64,000 bases of DNA from Enterovibrio sp. JCM 19048. GTDB taxonomy: Bacteria; Pseudomonadota; Gammaproteobacteria; Enterobacterales; Vibrionaceae. The notes beneath the pieces were generated by a model. It saw only the letters and a program-made list of their open reading frames with translations, made no database searches and was not told where the DNA came from. A program made the translations under genes and the position numbers. The stretch lies in NCBI GenBank assembly GCA_001310415.1, contig BAXE01000022.1, positions 1 to 64,000 of the forward strand, in the 5' to 3' direction. Of this stretch, positions 62,475 to 64,000 are shown piece by piece (position 1 is the stretch's first letter; each line of letters starts with the position of its first letter).

Positions 62475-63611
62475 CTAGACCTGATGACCGGAGTATCCCT
62501 GCTCCCAATCTTTCCACACCACTTCAAACCCCGCCGCTTTCACAGCTTGCGCGACTTCGCTGGCACTGCGCTCATCCGAGACTGAAAACTGCTCCAGCTC
62601 CGGAACCTCATCGGCATAACCGCCAGGCTGGGTTTTCGATGCCGCGGACATACTGGTGATCCCAAGAGGCAGCACCTTGTCTCGAAACGCCGGGGATTCG
62701 CGGGTAGACAGCGACAACTCCACTTCCGGATTGAGCAAGCGGTAGGCACAGATAAGCTGCACCAGCTGCCTGTCTGTCATCACCGATTTTGGCTGCAATT
62801 GATTTTGAGAACGGCCGCCTTCGCAAGGACGAAGCCGTGGGAAGGATATGGAGTAGCGGCTACGCCAGTAGGTACGTTCCAGATAATCAAGGTGACTGGC
62901 AACAAAAAAGCTGTCCGTCCGCCACTCATCAAGCCCGATCAGTGAACCGATACCTATCTTGTCGACGCCCGCCCGGGCGAGTCTGTCCGGGGTATCAAGA
63001 CGGTAAGAAAAGTCCGTTTTGTTACCACGCAGGTGGTGCTCGGCATAGGTTCTGCGGTTGTAGGTTTCCTGATACACCATCACCGCATCTAGACCGAGGC
63101 CTTTCAGCTCAGCATATTCGGCTTGCGCCAGCGGCTGCACTTCCATCGCCAGATAACTGAAATGACGCTTAATCGCAGGTACGGCGCGGCGGAAATATTC
63201 CATTCCCACCTTGGTCTGGTGCTCTCCGGTTACCAGCAGGATGCTGTCAAAGCTCATGGCTTTAATGGCATCGCATTCACGCTCAATGTCATCCAAGGAC
63301 AAGGTGCGGCGCTTGATGCGGTTTTCCATCGAAAAACCGCAATAGGTGCAGGCATTGGCACAGAGGTTGGAAAGATACAGCGGCACATAAAAATTCACCG
63401 TGTAGCCAAAGCGCCGCCGGGTGAGCGCTGCCGCCTGCTGTGCCATTTCTTCCAGAAAAGGCTCTGCAGCGGGTGAGATCAGCGCTTTGAAATCTTCCAG
63501 ACTGCGCTTAGGTTTTGCAAGGGCGCGCCTGACATCCGCCTCTGTCTTGGCATAAATCGACAGCCGGATATCATCCCAATCCAGCGTTTGCCAATGGTCA
63601 GAAAAAGCCAT
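62475..63611 (-). CDS. thiH: 2-iminoacetate synthase ThiH
   Basis: ThiH is the radical-SAM tyrosine lyase that makes dehydroglycine for the thiazole of thiamine. The intact protein has the cluster motif CANACTYCGFS, RRTLSLDDIERECDAIK, LVTGEHQTKVGMEYF and SISFPRLRPCEGG. ATG 63611 (MAFSDHW) has a GGGAGGA site overlapping the thiG stop; the in-frame start at 63623 would remove that site. Confidence 0.96.
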   Translation of the reverse strand: MAFSDHWQTLDWDDIRLSIYAKTEADVRRALAKPKRSLEDFKALISPAAEPFLEEMAQQAAALTRRRFGYTVNFYVPLYLSNLCANACTYCGFSMENRIKRRTLSLDDIERECDAIKAMSFDSILLVTGEHQTKVGMEYFRRAVPAIKRHFSYLAMEVQPLAQAEYAELKGLGLDAVMVYQETYNRRTYAEHHLRGNKTDFSYRLDTPDRLARAGVDKIGIGSLIGLDEWRTDSFFVASHLDYLERTYWRSRYSISFPRLRPCEGGRSQNQLQPKSVMTDRQLVQLICAYRLLNPEVELSLSTRESPAFRDKVLPLGITSMSAASKTQPGGYADEVPELEQFSVSDERSASEVAQAVKAAGFEVVWKDWEQGYSGHQV

Positions 63612-63622
63612 GTTTCCTCCCA

Positions 63623-64000
63623 TTAGGCCAGCTCATCAAGAAATGCCGTCAATGGGCTGGATGCCACTGCCTGCACCGTTTTAGCTGCCAAACCGGATTC
63701 ATAGGCCATCCGCCCGGCTTCCACCGCCATTTTGAATGCCCTGCCCATGGCAACCGGATCCGCTGCTGTCGCAATGGCGGTATTCACCAACACAGCATCT
63801 GCCCCTTTTTCCATCGCTTCTGCCGCATGAGACGGTGCGCCAATCCCTGCATCGACCACAACAGGCACTTTGGCCTGACTGATAATGATGTCGAGAAAAT
63901 CCCGTGAAACGAGCCCTTTGTTGCTGCCTATCGGGGCACCCAGCGGCATAACCGCTGCGCAACCTGCTTCCTCCAAATGTTTGCAAAGCACCGGGTCGGC
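63623..64000 (-). CDS. thiG: Thiazole synthase ThiG (5' end outside window)
   Basis: ThiG builds the thiazole phosphate of thiamine from DXP, iminoacetate and ThiS thiocarboxylate. The visible C-terminal 125 residues, in frame to the window edge, contain [40 protein letters not shown] and [15 protein letters not shown], the phosphate-binding part of the TIM barrel. thiH follows 12 nt after the stop. Confidence 0.95.
   Translation of the reverse strand, partial: ADPVLCKHLEEAGCAAVMPLGAPIGSNKGLVSRDFLDIIISQAKVPVVVDAGIGAPSHAAEAMEKGADAVLVNTAIATAADPVAMGRAFKMAVEAGRMAYESGLAAKTVQAVASSPLTAFLDELA

Overview
The window is chromosomal DNA of a gammaproteobacterium that looks like a Vibrionaceae member. Evidence is the gene order (typA-glnA-glnLG, yihI, engB, spf, polA, lptM-lysA-dapF-DUF484-xerC-yigB, cyaY, cyaA/hemCDXY, tatABC, ubiBJE), a Vibrio-type AsnC and TatD, and a RyhB gene close to polA. 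The genus cannot be fixed from the sequence alone. I see no rRNA, tRNA, CRISPR array, insertion sequence or prophage. Almost everything is core-genome content.

Layout. 1-7300: typA diverging from the nitrogen module glnA and glnL-glnG, with a sigma-54 promoter and NtrC operators. 7300-12000: add, a tiny membrane peptide, hemN, a DUF2489 gene, yihI and a methyltransferase. 12000-19000: an RNA-rich stretch with a CsrB-family sRNA, cytochrome c4, engB, Spot 42, polA, elbB and RyhB. 19000-28400: a GNAT protein, yhhQ behind a preQ1 riboswitch, DUF3630, recQ, rarD, ggt, DUF2780 and uvrD. 28670-31070: a four-gene bufferin/oxazolin-type RiPP operon (bufA, bufB, bufC, DoxX) lying between uvrD and yigB, which are neighbours in E. 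coli. 31000-48100: yigB-xerC-DUF484-dapF-lysA-lptM, cyaY, cyaA, hemCDXY, a small membrane peptide, rsmJ, a large GGDEF/EAL protein and asnC. 48200-64000: hemB, tatD, tatCBA, ubiB-ubiJ-ubiE, rmuC, a DMT transporter, an unknown small protein, an MFS efflux pump with a divergent LysR, an M24B aminopeptidase, a hidden lipoprotein gene, thiH and thiG (cut by the window edge).

The most striking global property is that about 58 single-base frame breaks interrupt more than 30 otherwise perfect housekeeping genes. Nearly all are explained by loss of one base from a run of identical bases (CC, GGG, AAAA and so on), and putting that base back restores the usual family length almost exactly. I read this as uncorrected homopolymer deletion error in the assembly, not mass pseudogenisation, and I give each broken gene as one locus.

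The biologically most interesting accessory system is the bufferin-like copper-peptide operon. Next come the regulatory RNAs and sites that protein-only annotation would miss: CsrB-like RNA, RyhB with a Fur box, Spot 42, the preQ1 riboswitch, the NtrC/sigma-54 circuitry, a CRP site between cyaA and hemC, and an origin-like cluster of GATC sites next to a DnaA box upstream of elbB.
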